A stretch of DNA of 6,422 bases from Bacillota bacterium (GCA_023420715.1 JAEZVR010000072.1:1-6422); one strand, 5' to 3'; positions 1 through 6,051 are shown, numbered from the stretch's first letter. Notes: generated from the letters alone by a model not told the origin. A program made the numbers and translations.

Positions 1-231
1 CACAGACACAATTTCCGCGTGCAGTTTCAAAGCTGCCGATTCAGCCATATCGCGGGTTGGAATCGTACATGTTTTAAGTAAACTCACTTTAACCAATTCG
101 TACACTCTTAACAAATCATCCAATGACTGATAGGTTGTTTCGCGATCGCCCTCTTTGCCAATAATCAACATCGGCTTTGAGGATTGAGACAATTTGCGCA
201 AATAAGCGCGCTGTTTACCTGTTAGTGCCAT
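1..231 (-). CDS. yhbY: YhbY-family CRM-domain RNA-binding protein (3' end outside window)
   Basis: The 77 visible residues begin MALTGKQRAYLRKL and contain the short GKEG motif at about residues 25-28. This is the GxxG loop of the CRM (YhbY) RNA-binding fold, followed by the expected helix and the LVKVSLLK strand. Family members are about 95-105 aa and associate with pre-50S particles, so roughly 20-25 C-terminal residues lie beyond the left edge. The ATG at 231 is preceded by AGAGAGG (complement of 239-245), which sets the start. It lies 46 nt downstream of the obg stop with no terminator between them, so it is probably cotranscribed with obg. In many clostridia nadD follows yhbY, but that cannot be seen here. 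The family assignment is firm; the cellular role is inferred from the family and from the 50S-biogenesis context. Confidence 0.92.
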   Translation of the reverse strand, partial: MALTGKQRAYLRKLSQSSKPMLIIGKEGDRETTYQSLDDLLRVYELVKVSLLKTCTIPTRDMAESAALKLHAEIVSV

Positions 232-277
232 ATTTTTCCTCTCTGATGTGCCAGATTAAATCATGTCCTGCCGCAAA

Positions 278-1546
278 TTATGGAATAAAATCAAATTCCA
301 ATTCTTCCATAATAACGGTATCCCCTTCTTGGATACCTGCATCGATTAGAGCATCAATCACCCCATGTCGTCTTAGAATCCGCTGAAAGTAACTTAAAGA
401 ATCAACATCATTAAAATTCGTTGAAGCCACAAGATGCTCAGCCCAAGCGCCCAACACATGATAGCCTTCCTGATCCTGCTCGATGGTAAATAAGGCGGTT
501 GGCGCCTCATAAACACGGTGTTCATTTTGTGGGCGTTCATGTAAAACGGTGACCGGTAATTGCGATAATTGAGCTGCTATCGCTTGCAAAATCTCTGTTG
601 TCCCTTCGTGTATGGGTGCACACATTTCGTAGACCTGAAGCCCCCGCTTCTCCATTTCTGCTCGAAAAGCTGCAATTTGATCCGGTGTCGCCAAATCGAT
701 TTTAGAAGCAATGACCAGCTGAGGTCGGTTCGCAAGATGCGCATCATGCAAACGAAGTTCCGCATTGATCGCATCAAAGTCCGCTATCGGATCACGCCCC
801 TCGCTACCTGAAACATCAACAAGGTGAACGAGAAGACGAGTACGTTCCACATGCTTTAAGAAGGCGTGACCGAGTCCCATACCTTCATGGGCACCAGGGA
901 TTAAGCCGGGGATATCTGCCATCACAAAATGCTGATCTTCAACCGTACATATACCCAGATTAGGGGTTAAGGTTGTAAAATGATAGTCTGCAATTTTAGG
1001 TCTAGCCGCACTCACCACAGACAAAAAAGTGGACTTGCCCACATTCGGCATGCCAAGCAGTCCGACATCGGCCAGAAGCTTGAGCTCAATTTTTAAGGTA
1101 AATTGTTGACCCACACGACCAGCCTTCGCAAAACGAGGTGCCTGACGAACAGCATTTGCAAACTGGGCATTGCCACGACCACCCCGACCGCCTTTGGCGA
1201 TAATAACGGTCTGATTCGGCTGATTTAGGTCCGCCAACAACTGATTGCTCTCCACATCATAAATTAGGGTACCAAGTGGCACATCGAGGGTTAAATCCGC
1301 ACCATTTCTGCCTGTTTTGCGGGAAGTTCCGCCATTCTGACCATCTTCTGCCCGATATTTCCGCTTATAGCGAAAATCCTGAAGACTACTCATATTTTCG
1401 TTTGCCCGAAAAATAATATGACCGCCTCTACCGCCATCACCCCCATCTGGACCACCGTTTGGAATATATTTGGCTGTATGAAAGGATACGTGTCCGTCGC
1501 CGCCCTTGCCGGCAGCAACCTCAATTTTTGCCTCATCTATAAACAT
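278..1546 (-). CDS. obg: Obg/CgtA ribosome-assembly GTPase
   Basis: This 422-aa protein has the three-domain Obg layout. Residues 1-158 form the glycine-rich Obg fold (GGPDGGDGGRGG at 31-42). The G domain spans about 159-330, with G1 GMPNVGKS at 165-172, switch I FTTLTPNLG, G3 DIPG at 211-214 and G4 at 281-284. The C-terminal OCT domain, about 350-420, contains FQRILRRHGV and GDTVIMEELEF. Obg binds the 50S subunit and acts in its late assembly and in (p)ppGpp-linked growth control. G4 reads SKID rather than the usual NKxD, and the G5 region reads CAP instead of SAx. The start chosen, MFIDEAKIEV, matches the family and has GGTGAG four bases upstream. A longer frame to 1573 would place codons inside a terminator hairpin and adds no conserved residues. 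It follows rpmA after 65 nt containing that terminator. Confidence 0.97.
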   Translation of the reverse strand: MFIDEAKIEVAAGKGGDGHVSFHTAKYIPNGGPDGGDGGRGGHIIFRANENMSSLQDFRYKRKYRAEDGQNGGTSRKTGRNGADLTLDVPLGTLIYDVESNQLLADLNQPNQTVIIAKGGRGGRGNAQFANAVRQAPRFAKAGRVGQQFTLKIELKLLADVGLLGMPNVGKSTFLSVVSAARPKIADYHFTTLTPNLGICTVEDQHFVMADIPGLIPGAHEGMGLGHAFLKHVERTRLLVHLVDVSGSEGRDPIADFDAINAELRLHDAHLANRPQLVIASKIDLATPDQIAAFRAEMEKRGLQVYEMCAPIHEGTTEILQAIAAQLSQLPVTVLHERPQNEHRVYEAPTALFTIEQDQEGYHVLGAWAEHLVASTNFNDVDSLSYFQRILRRHGVIDALIDAGIQEGDTVIMEELEFDFIP

Positions 1547-1550
1547 TTTG

Positions 1551-1556
1551 CTCACC
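1551..1556 (-). promoter_or_regulatory. obg ribosome binding site
   Basis: On the minus strand, GGTGAG lies four bases before the ATG at 1544-1546. It supports the 422-aa start over the longer open frame. It begins only a few bases after the U-tract of the rpmA terminator, so ribosome loading and termination use neighbouring RNA. Confidence 0.7.
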
Positions 1557-1557
1557 G

Positions 1558-1588
1558 AATAAAAAAGGTTCAACCTCGCGTTGAACCT
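1558..1588 (-). terminator. Rho-independent terminator after rpmA
   Basis: Read on the minus strand, AGGTTCAAC (complement of 1566-1574) pairs perfectly over 9 bp with GTTGAACCT (complement of 1580-1588) around the 5-nt loop GCGAG. It is followed by TTTTTTATT (complement of 1558-1566; the last A-U pair of the stem overlaps the first U). This is a textbook intrinsic terminator. It lies 23 nt after the rpmA stop and ends about 12 nt before the obg ATG. It should end much of the rplU-prp-rpmA transcript, with obg fed by read-through or by an unrecognised promoter. Confidence 0.88.
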
Positions 1589-1611
1589 CGTTAACCATAA
1601 ACCCTTTAATC

Positions 1612-1893
1612 TTAAGCTACAGGGTAAACGCTCACCTTTTTGCGTTTGCGATCTTTCCGCTCATATTTAACAATACCATCAATCAGTGCGAAAAGTGTAT
1701 CATCTTTACCAATACCCACGTTCGTACCTGGATGAATTTTGGTCCCCCGTTGACGAACCAAGATATTACCAGCTTTAGCAGCTTGCCCATCTGCCTTTTT
1801 TGCACCTAAACGTTTTGCCTCTGAATCGCGTCCATTTTTGGTGCTACCCACACCCATTTTATGTGCGAGCAATTGTAAATTAAACCGAATCAT
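1612..1893 (-). CDS. rpmA: 50S ribosomal protein L27 precursor with cleavable N-terminus
   Basis: This 93-aa protein is clearly bacterial L27: HKMGVGSTKNGRDSEAKRLG is followed by GQAAKAGNILVRQRGTKIHPG and a basic C-terminus. L27's N-terminal tail reaches into the peptidyl-transferase centre. Here the mature tail (AHKMG) is preceded by the extension MIRFNLQLL, matching the Firmicutes extension (for example LNLQFF before A in Staphylococcus aureus) removed by Prp. The predicted cut is between Leu9 and Ala10. The ATG at 1893 is chosen because GGAGGT lies 8 nt upstream; an ATG five codons earlier lacks a comparable site and would place extra residues before the conserved extension. The gene starts inside the last codons of prp (14-nt overlap), suggesting translational coupling. 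A terminator follows 23 nt after the stop. Confidence 0.97.
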   Translation of the reverse strand: MIRFNLQLLAHKMGVGSTKNGRDSEAKRLGAKKADGQAAKAGNILVRQRGTKIHPGTNVGIGKDDTLFALIDGIVKYERKDRKRKKVSVYPVA

Positions 1894-2239
1894 CTTTTTT
1901 ACCTCCACCTGCTATGCAAACTCGAACAAATTTAGAACCATAATTCTGTTGAATTTGCCGACATCCCAACTCAAATGCATCAAATAATAATTGTATCGCG
2001 GGCCAATGTTGATGCGTCGACCATGACGGATCAACCGTGCAGCAAATATTGCCATCTTCTAAAACATATTCTGGCTGGATATCCAACAGATCGATGAATG
2101 AACCAATGAGTGTTCCAGAAAGTGCTGTAATTGCTGCGCAGATGATGTCCGATCCTGCTGGAGCATAGCCGGCATGGCCTTGGCATCGCATACCATAAAT
2201 CGAACCATCTGACAGCGTTTGAAGCGTCACTTGAATCAT
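1880..2239 (-). CDS. prp: Ribosomal-processing cysteine protease Prp (YsxB family)
   Basis: This 119-aa protein has the hallmark Prp segment GHAGYAPAGSDIICAAITAL, with the catalytic His at residue 22 and Cys at residue 34, the same positions as in the Staphylococcus aureus enzyme as I recall it. Prp removes the N-terminal extension of L27 so that L27 can work in the ribosome. Its substrate is encoded by the next gene, overlapping it by 14 nt. The start MIQVTLQ matches the family. There is no recognisable Shine-Dalgarno sequence in the 17 nt between the rplU stop and this ATG (GCGCGGCAC precedes it), so translation may rely on ribosomes finishing rplU. The region after about residue 55 (EYVLEDGNICC...) follows the usual strand-helix order but is less conserved, and the length is slightly above the typical 105-115 aa. 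Confidence 0.94.
   Translation of the reverse strand: MIQVTLQTLSDGSIYGMRCQGHAGYAPAGSDIICAAITALSGTLIGSFIDLLDIQPEYVLEDGNICCTVDPSWSTHQHWPAIQLLFDAFELGCRQIQQNYGSKFVRVCIAGGGKKDDSV
1901..1907 (-). promoter_or_regulatory. rpmA ribosome binding site inside prp
   Basis: On the minus strand TGGAGGT precedes AAAAAAG and the ATG at 1891-1893. It lies within the prp coding region and decides the 93-aa start of L27 over the upstream ATG. Its strength contrasts with prp, which has no clear site, consistent with far more L27 than protease being made. Confidence 0.8.
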
Positions 2240-2256
2240 GTGCCGCGCTTTATGAA

Positions 2257-2562
2257 TTAACCGATGGCCTTAATGCAAACACGGGTATAAGGCTGCCGAT
2301 GACCTTGACGACGACGATAACCCTTTTTTGCTTTATACTTAAAGATACGGATTTTTTTGCCCAGACCTTGTTTGACAATTTCACCCGTCACTTTAGCAGC
2401 TGATGCTTGTGCACCAATCTGAGTTTGTTCACCATCGACAATTGCAATGACTTGATCGAAAGTCACGGTATCTCCGACTTCGCCATCAAGCTTTTCGACA
2501 AAAATCTCGTCTCCAACGGCAACTTTATATTGTTTGCCACCTGTCAAAATAACTGCATACAT
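2257..2562 (-). CDS. rplU: 50S ribosomal protein L21
   Basis: This 101-aa protein begins MYAVILTGGKQYKVAVGDEIFVEKL, the standard L21 start, and ends with the signature KKGYRRRQGHRQPYTRVCI that contacts 23S rRNA. Length matches the family (about 102-104 aa). AGGAGGT (complement of 2571-2577) lies eight bases before the ATG. It is the first gene of the rplU-prp-rpmA group, has its own candidate promoter just after glmS, and is preceded by a structured leader RNA. prp starts 17 nt after its stop. Confidence 0.98.
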   Translation of the reverse strand: MYAVILTGGKQYKVAVGDEIFVEKLDGEVGDTVTFDQVIAIVDGEQTQIGAQASAAKVTGEIVKQGLGKKIRIFKYKAKKGYRRRQGHRQPYTRVCIKAIG

Positions 2563-2639
2563 CTTTGTGTACCTCCTAAAAGTCTCGCTAAAGCCAGGTT
2601 ATTGGCACGCCAATATTTGGACCTGCTCTATGCGGTCAC
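2563..2639 (-). ncRNA. Structured leader of rplU, candidate L21 leader
   Basis: On the minus strand, the RNA from about 2639 to the rplU start can fold into one long hairpin (2634-2586). CGC-(A)-TAGAG-CAGGT pairs with ACCTG-(G)-CTTTA-GCG, giving 13 bp with two single-base bulges and one G-U pair. After a 5-base asymmetric bulge (CCAAA), an inner stem TATTGG/CCAATA closes the tetraloop CGTG. The base of the helix sits at the predicted transcription start, and the AGGAGGT ribosome binding site follows 8 nt after the helix. Cis-regulatory leaders are known upstream of rplU in Bacillota (the L21 leader family), thought to mediate feedback by L21. The pairing is seen directly; the family assignment is inferred from position and has not been matched to the family model. 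Confidence 0.7.
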
Positions 2640-2645
2640 TGTGGT

Positions 2646-2674
2646 AGATTACCATGAGACCATGCTCAAGTCAA
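2646..2674 (-). promoter_or_regulatory. Candidate promoter of the rplU-prp-rpmA operon
   Basis: On the minus strand TTGACT (complement of 2669-2674) is followed after exactly 17 bp by TAATCT (complement of 2646-2651). A TGG just before this gives an extended -10 element (TGnTAATCT). It begins 11 bp after the glmS stop. The predicted start near 2639 lies just before the leader hairpin. The -35 is good and the -10 moderate; spacing and position support it. Confidence 0.6.
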
Positions 2675-2684
2675 CAAATTCGAC

Positions 2685-4511
2685 TTATTCAACCGTAACT
2701 GATTTCGCTAAATTTCGTGGTTTGTCCACATCTCGACCATTATAGACGGCTACATAATAGGCAAAGAGATGAAGCGGAATAATGCTCAGGATCGGTGCCA
2801 GTAGCGGATCGATGACCGGCACTTCAATAACAAAATCTGCAATATCCTTCATTCGATCATCACCTTCTAGACATAAACCAAGAATCGTCGCTCCTCGACT
2901 TTTAACTTCCACAAGATTGCTAATCAGCTTATCTCTTAAATGTGGCTGTGTGGCGAGGCCGATGACCAAAACACCTTCTTCAATCAGAGAAATCGTGCCG
3001 TGTTTGAGCTCACCCGCAGCAAAGCCCTCCGAATGGATGTACGAAATCTCTTTTAATTTCAGTGAGGCTTCCTGGCACAAGGCATAGTCAATACCACGTC
3101 CAATAAAATAGACATCTTTTGCATTGAAATATTGAGCAGCCATCTGTTGAGCAGATTCAATATCGCCCAGTAAGGCATTGATTTGATCCGGCAGTATTTT
3201 CATCGACTCAATCAATTCTGTTTTTCGGGATTCACTTATCATCCCCATTTGTTGAGCCATATAGCCCGCCAACATGCAGAAGACCATCACCTGACTCGTA
3301 TAGCCCTTGGTTGATGCCACCGCAATTTCTGGTCCAGCCCACGTATAAATAACATGATCTGCCTCACGGGCAATACTGCTGCCAACCACATTGACAATTG
3401 CCAAGGTTTGCGCACCCAAACGCTTGGCTTCTCGCAAAGCGGCTAACGTATCTGCGGTTTCCCCAGACTGGGTGACAAAAATCACTAGATGCCTGCGATC
3501 GATGATGGGTTGACGATAACGAAATTCTGAAGCCAATTCCACATGAACCGGAATCCGCACCAGTTTTTCGATCATATATTGTCCAACCAAACCAGCATGA
3601 TAAGCCGAACCACAGGCGACAATGTCAATCGCTGTCAATTGCTTCAGATCCTCTGCCGAAAAAGCGATATTTTCAAAAGCAAATCGGCCATCTACAATAC
3701 GCGGCAACAAGGTGTCCGAAATCGCTTTGGGTTGTTCCATAATTTCCTTCATCATGAAATGCTCATATCCGCCTTTTTCGGCTGCAGATATATCCCAATC
3801 CACATGGAAAACATCTTTGGTAATGCTTTCTCCCATGCTATTAAAGAATTTCAACCCACTCGGCGAAACCTCAACCAATTCACCGTCATCGATCAAAAAC
3901 ATGTCTCTTGTATAAGGTAGTAAAGCAGGAATATCTGACGCCACAAACGCACCATCTGGACGAATGGCAGCAATCAGCGGACTATCCTTTTTAACTGCAA
4001 TAAACCGATCTGGCTCATCCAAACTTAAAACACCGAGCGCATACGAACCTTCCAGACGATGCAACACTTTTAAAACCGTCGTCAATAAATCGCCCGTATC
4101 ATAATATTCCACCATGTGGGAAACGACTTCCGTATCGGTTTGTGAACGGAAGACAAAACCATGTCGCTCTAGCGTGGCGCGAAGCTCCTGATAGTTCTCG
4201 ATAATGCCATTGTGCACCACGGCAAAGCGTTCATTCGCACTCAGATGGGGGTGAGAGTTGACATCAGAGGGTTCACCATGGGTGGCCCATCTTGTATGGC
4301 CAATGCCCATATGTCCACGGATATTTTGTCCATGCTCTGTCATTGTCTCCAAAACATTCAAGCGACCACGCGCCTTTCGGACCTGGATTTCTGTAGGTCC
4401 CATGACAGCCAATCCTGAGGAATCATATCCCCGATATTCCAGTTTGCTCAGCCCATCTAATAAGATCGGCGCTGCCTGAGCAGCTCCGGCATAGCCAATA
4501 ATGCCACACAT
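2685..4511 (-). CDS. glmS: Glutamine--fructose-6-phosphate aminotransferase (isomerising)
   Basis: This 608-aa enzyme makes glucosamine-6-phosphate from fructose-6-phosphate and glutamine, the first committed step toward UDP-GlcNAc and peptidoglycan. The N-terminal class II glutamine amidotransferase domain starts MCGIIGYAG, with Cys2 as nucleophile after Met removal, followed by GHTRWATHG (71-79), HNGIIEN (100-106) and TDTEV. Two SIS sugar-isomerase domains follow, with CGSAYHAG, TQSGETADT, ASTKGYTSQ and EASLKLKEISYIHSEGF. The C-terminus DKPRNLAKSVTVE is canonical and forms the lid over the sugar site. Length equals the family norm (about 600-610). The start is fixed by the required Cys2 and by GGAGGTG (complement of 4517-4523) five bases upstream. 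It is downstream of purA by 130 nt, with its own promoter. The untranslated leader looks only about 25 nt long, too short for the glmS ribozyme known in many Bacillota. Confidence 0.98.
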   Translation of the reverse strand: MCGIIGYAGAAQAAPILLDGLSKLEYRGYDSSGLAVMGPTEIQVRKARGRLNVLETMTEHGQNIRGHMGIGHTRWATHGEPSDVNSHPHLSANERFAVVHNGIIENYQELRATLERHGFVFRSQTDTEVVSHMVEYYDTGDLLTTVLKVLHRLEGSYALGVLSLDEPDRFIAVKKDSPLIAAIRPDGAFVASDIPALLPYTRDMFLIDDGELVEVSPSGLKFFNSMGESITKDVFHVDWDISAAEKGGYEHFMMKEIMEQPKAISDTLLPRIVDGRFAFENIAFSAEDLKQLTAIDIVACGSAYHAGLVGQYMIEKLVRIPVHVELASEFRYRQPIIDRRHLVIFVTQSGETADTLAALREAKRLGAQTLAIVNVVGSSIAREADHVIYTWAGPEIAVASTKGYTSQVMVFCMLAGYMAQQMGMISESRKTELIESMKILPDQINALLGDIESAQQMAAQYFNAKDVYFIGRGIDYALCQEASLKLKEISYIHSEGFAAGELKHGTISLIEEGVLVIGLATQPHLRDKLISNLVEVKSRGATILGLCLEGDDRMKDIADFVIEVPVIDPLLAPILSIIPLHLFAYYVAVYNGRDVDKPRNLAKSVTVE

Positions 4512-4542
4512 GCTGACACCTCCGAAAATTCGTTTTATCTCT

Positions 4543-4548
4543 ATTATA
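4543..4548 (-). promoter_or_regulatory. -10 element of the glmS promoter
   Basis: A perfect TATAAT on the minus strand lies 31 bp upstream of the glmS ATG, predicting a start near 4536 and a leader of about 25 nt. No hexamer resembling TTGACA occurs 15-19 bp upstream; that space is filled by the dyad at 4554-4577. A good -10 with a poor -35 suggests help from a DNA-binding protein, or a weak constitutive promoter. Confidence 0.6.
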
Positions 4549-4553
4549 TACGC

Positions 4554-4577
4554 GCTGTAAGGACTAACCTTTACAGC
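4554..4577. promoter_or_regulatory. Inverted repeat over the glmS -35 region, candidate operator
   Basis: GCTGTAA (4554-4560) and TTACAGC (4571-4577) form a perfect 7-bp dyad around a 10-base centre, which itself has GG/CC continuing the symmetry. It lies 5 bp upstream of the glmS -10 box, covering the -35 position. No U-run follows on either strand, so it is not a terminator. The arms recall TGTnA/TnACA boxes of nitrogen regulators GlnR/TnrA, but the centre is 3 bp too long for that class. The cognate protein is unknown. Confidence 0.45.
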
Positions 4578-4600
4578 TTGAAATCAAATCCACATTTTAT

Positions 4601-4631
4601 TTTGTAATCAAACGGTCATCGATTTGTAATC
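4601..4631. repeat. Pair of 9-bp direct repeats between purA and glmS
   Basis: TTTGTAATC occurs at 4601-4609 and 4623-4631, 22 bp apart start to start, about two turns of the helix, so both copies face the same side of the DNA. They lie in the 130-bp purA-glmS gap, upstream of the glmS dyad, and share TGTAA with its arms. They could be extra binding sites or chance in A+T-rich DNA. Confidence 0.3.
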
Positions 4632-4641
4632 TTATAAAATA

Positions 4642-5925
4642 TTAAAAGCGCTTAATATAAGCTTCTCGATCTGCCCCAACCGAGATGTATTGAATGGGAC
4701 AGCCGACCTGTTCCTCGATCCACTCAATGTAGTCACGCGCCGCTTGTGGCAAAGCATCATAAGTTCGGATGTGGCCAATCTCACAACCCCAGCCTGGTAA
4801 ATCTTGGTAAACCGCTTTTGCGTTCGCCAATAATCCAGGGAATGGGAAATCCTGTGTCCGACAACCAGCCACCTCGTAATGCGTACAAACAGGTATGGTT
4901 TTAAGGTCAGATAAGACATCAAGCTTCGTTAATGCCAATGATGTAGCGCCCTGCATTCTTACGCCATAGCGAGACGCCACCACATCAAAACCACCCACAC
5001 GGCGTGGCCTGCCCGTTGCTGCGCCATACTCTTGTCCTGCCTCACGCAAAGCATTTCCAGCATCGCCAAAAAGTTCAACAGCAAAAGGCCCTTCGCCCAC
5101 ACAAGAAGAATAGGCTTTGATAATGCCCAAGACCTCATCTGGCGCATGGCCTGGAACACCAGCCCCCAATGGCGCATACGCCGCAAGCGGGGAACTGGAA
5201 GATGTATATGGATAAATCCCAAATTCAATATCCCGCAAAGCACCGAGCTGCGCTTCATACATGACACGACGCCCTTTTTTCAAAGCCTCGGCCAACAATA
5301 AACCGGTATCACAAATGTAGGGCTTTAGTCGCTCCCCGTGCTCAACAGCCCAAGAAACCATCGCTTCCGGATCTAAAGCTTCCCCACCATACACGTTTAC
5401 CAACGTTAAATTTTTCCAGGTGGTCAAAGGGACAATCAACTTTCTGAGATGATCTTCACCTAAGAGTAAGTCACCCATTTGGACGCCTTTTTTGGCATAT
5501 TTATCACTATAAGCAGGTCCAATCCCACGCTTGGTTGACCCAAATTTTTGATCACCCAAATACGCCTCTTGCAATGTATCCTGAGCAACATGAAAGGGGA
5601 AGCAAATCATTGCTCGATCAGAAATTTTAAGATGGTCCGGATCGAGAGGTACACCCTGATTCTTCAATCGCTCGATTTCTTGACATAAATGAGCCAAATC
5701 AATCACCATGCCGTTGCCTAAAACATTAACCGTATTGGGATTGAATACACCCGAAGGCAACAGGTTTAAAATTTGTTTACCGTACGTCTCGTTGACAACA
5801 GTATGACCGGCATTATTGCCCCCTTGATAACGCACCACAAAGTCATAATCTCTGGCAATGAGGTCGACCATACGGCCTTTGCCTTCATCTCCCCAATTAA
5901 TTCCCACAACTGCTAAAGATGGCAT
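4642..5925 (-). CDS. purA: Adenylosuccinate synthetase
   Basis: This 427-aa enzyme joins IMP and aspartate using GTP to form adenylosuccinate, the first step from IMP to AMP. Key residues align with the Escherichia coli enzyme numbering: WGDEGKGR at 11-18 includes the catalytic Asp13 and Lys16, and NNAGHT includes His41. Downstream are RGIGPAY (IMP site), GIIKAYSS, ATGRPRRVGG (GTP/aspartate loop) and LTKLDVL (guanine recognition). The middle segment reads EAQLGALRDIEFGIYP and TSSSSPLA, unlike E. coli EGAQGTLLDIDHGTYP and SSNTTA. I associate this form with a clostridial branch of PurA. Lys18 of E. coli is Arg here. The start MPSLAVVG is set by GGAAAGGAG (complement of 5931-5939); an upstream in-frame ATG at 5976 lacks a ribosome binding site and adds 17 unconserved residues. 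It has its own promoter, and no strong terminator follows it. Confidence 0.97.
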   Translation of the reverse strand: MPSLAVVGINWGDEGKGRMVDLIARDYDFVVRYQGGNNAGHTVVNETYGKQILNLLPSGVFNPNTVNVLGNGMVIDLAHLCQEIERLKNQGVPLDPDHLKISDRAMICFPFHVAQDTLQEAYLGDQKFGSTKRGIGPAYSDKYAKKGVQMGDLLLGEDHLRKLIVPLTTWKNLTLVNVYGGEALDPEAMVSWAVEHGERLKPYICDTGLLLAEALKKGRRVMYEAQLGALRDIEFGIYPYTSSSSPLAAYAPLGAGVPGHAPDEVLGIIKAYSSCVGEGPFAVELFGDAGNALREAGQEYGAATGRPRRVGGFDVVASRYGVRMQGATSLALTKLDVLSDLKTIPVCTHYEVAGCRTQDFPFPGLLANAKAVYQDLPGWGCEIGHIRTYDALPQAARDYIEWIEEQVGCPIQYISVGADREAYIKRF

Positions 5926-5930
5926 GTAAA

Positions 5931-5939
5931 CTCCTTTCC
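5931..5939 (-). promoter_or_regulatory. purA ribosome binding site
   Basis: On the minus strand GGAAAGGAG lies five bases before the ATG at 5923-5925. It fixes the 427-aa start rather than the in-frame ATG at 5974-5976, which has only GCCTAG before it. Confidence 0.85.
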
Positions 5940-6016
5940 AGCTGAACCCATCTATGAGTTCTTCCACACTGGTCATCTAGGCAAAAAACCTGCCCAGTTC
6001 AAATCATCACTGCGCT

Positions 6017-6047
6017 ATTATATCAGTTTGCAAAAATACCATCTCAA
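6017..6047 (-). promoter_or_regulatory. purA promoter with extended -10
   Basis: On the minus strand TGATATAAT (complement of 6017-6025) is a perfect extended -10 element (TGnTATAAT). The best -35 is TTGAGA (complement of 6042-6047), but its 19-bp spacing is long; an extended -10 can compensate. The predicted start is near 6010, giving a leader of about 85 nt. That leader contains a possible 7-bp hairpin (5977-5997) but no U-run directly after it, so no attenuator or purine riboswitch is called. Confidence 0.65.
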
Positions 6048-6051
6048 ATTT

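Noticed and set aside
1547..1573. N-terminal extension of Obg (MNLFYSVSK)
   Set aside because: It would be encoded within the terminator hairpin and U-tract, and the conserved family start is the Met at 1546.
2407..2745. Plus-strand open frames opposite rplU, glmS, obg and purA
   Set aside because: They lie antisense to strongly conserved genes, have no family resemblance or convincing ribosome binding sites, and are best explained as shadow frames.
4639..4658. A+T-only hairpin (ATATTAA/TTAATAT) at the purA stop as a terminator
   Set aside because: The stem is all A-U with only a short TTTAT after it and overlaps the coding end. It would be too weak to count as a terminator on sequence alone.
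5974..5976. Upstream in-frame ATG as an alternative purA start (17 extra residues)
   Set aside because: It has no ribosome binding site and the extra residues are not family-like, whereas the downstream ATG has GGAAAGGAG at correct spacing.
5926..6010. Possible attenuator or purine riboswitch in the purA leader (hairpin at 5977-5997, alternative TGAAC/GTTCA pairing)
   Set aside because: The 7-bp stem contains a G-U pair and has its only T-run inside the loop, not after the stem. The leader of about 85 nt shows no recognisable purine aptamer core, so structure by chance is likely.
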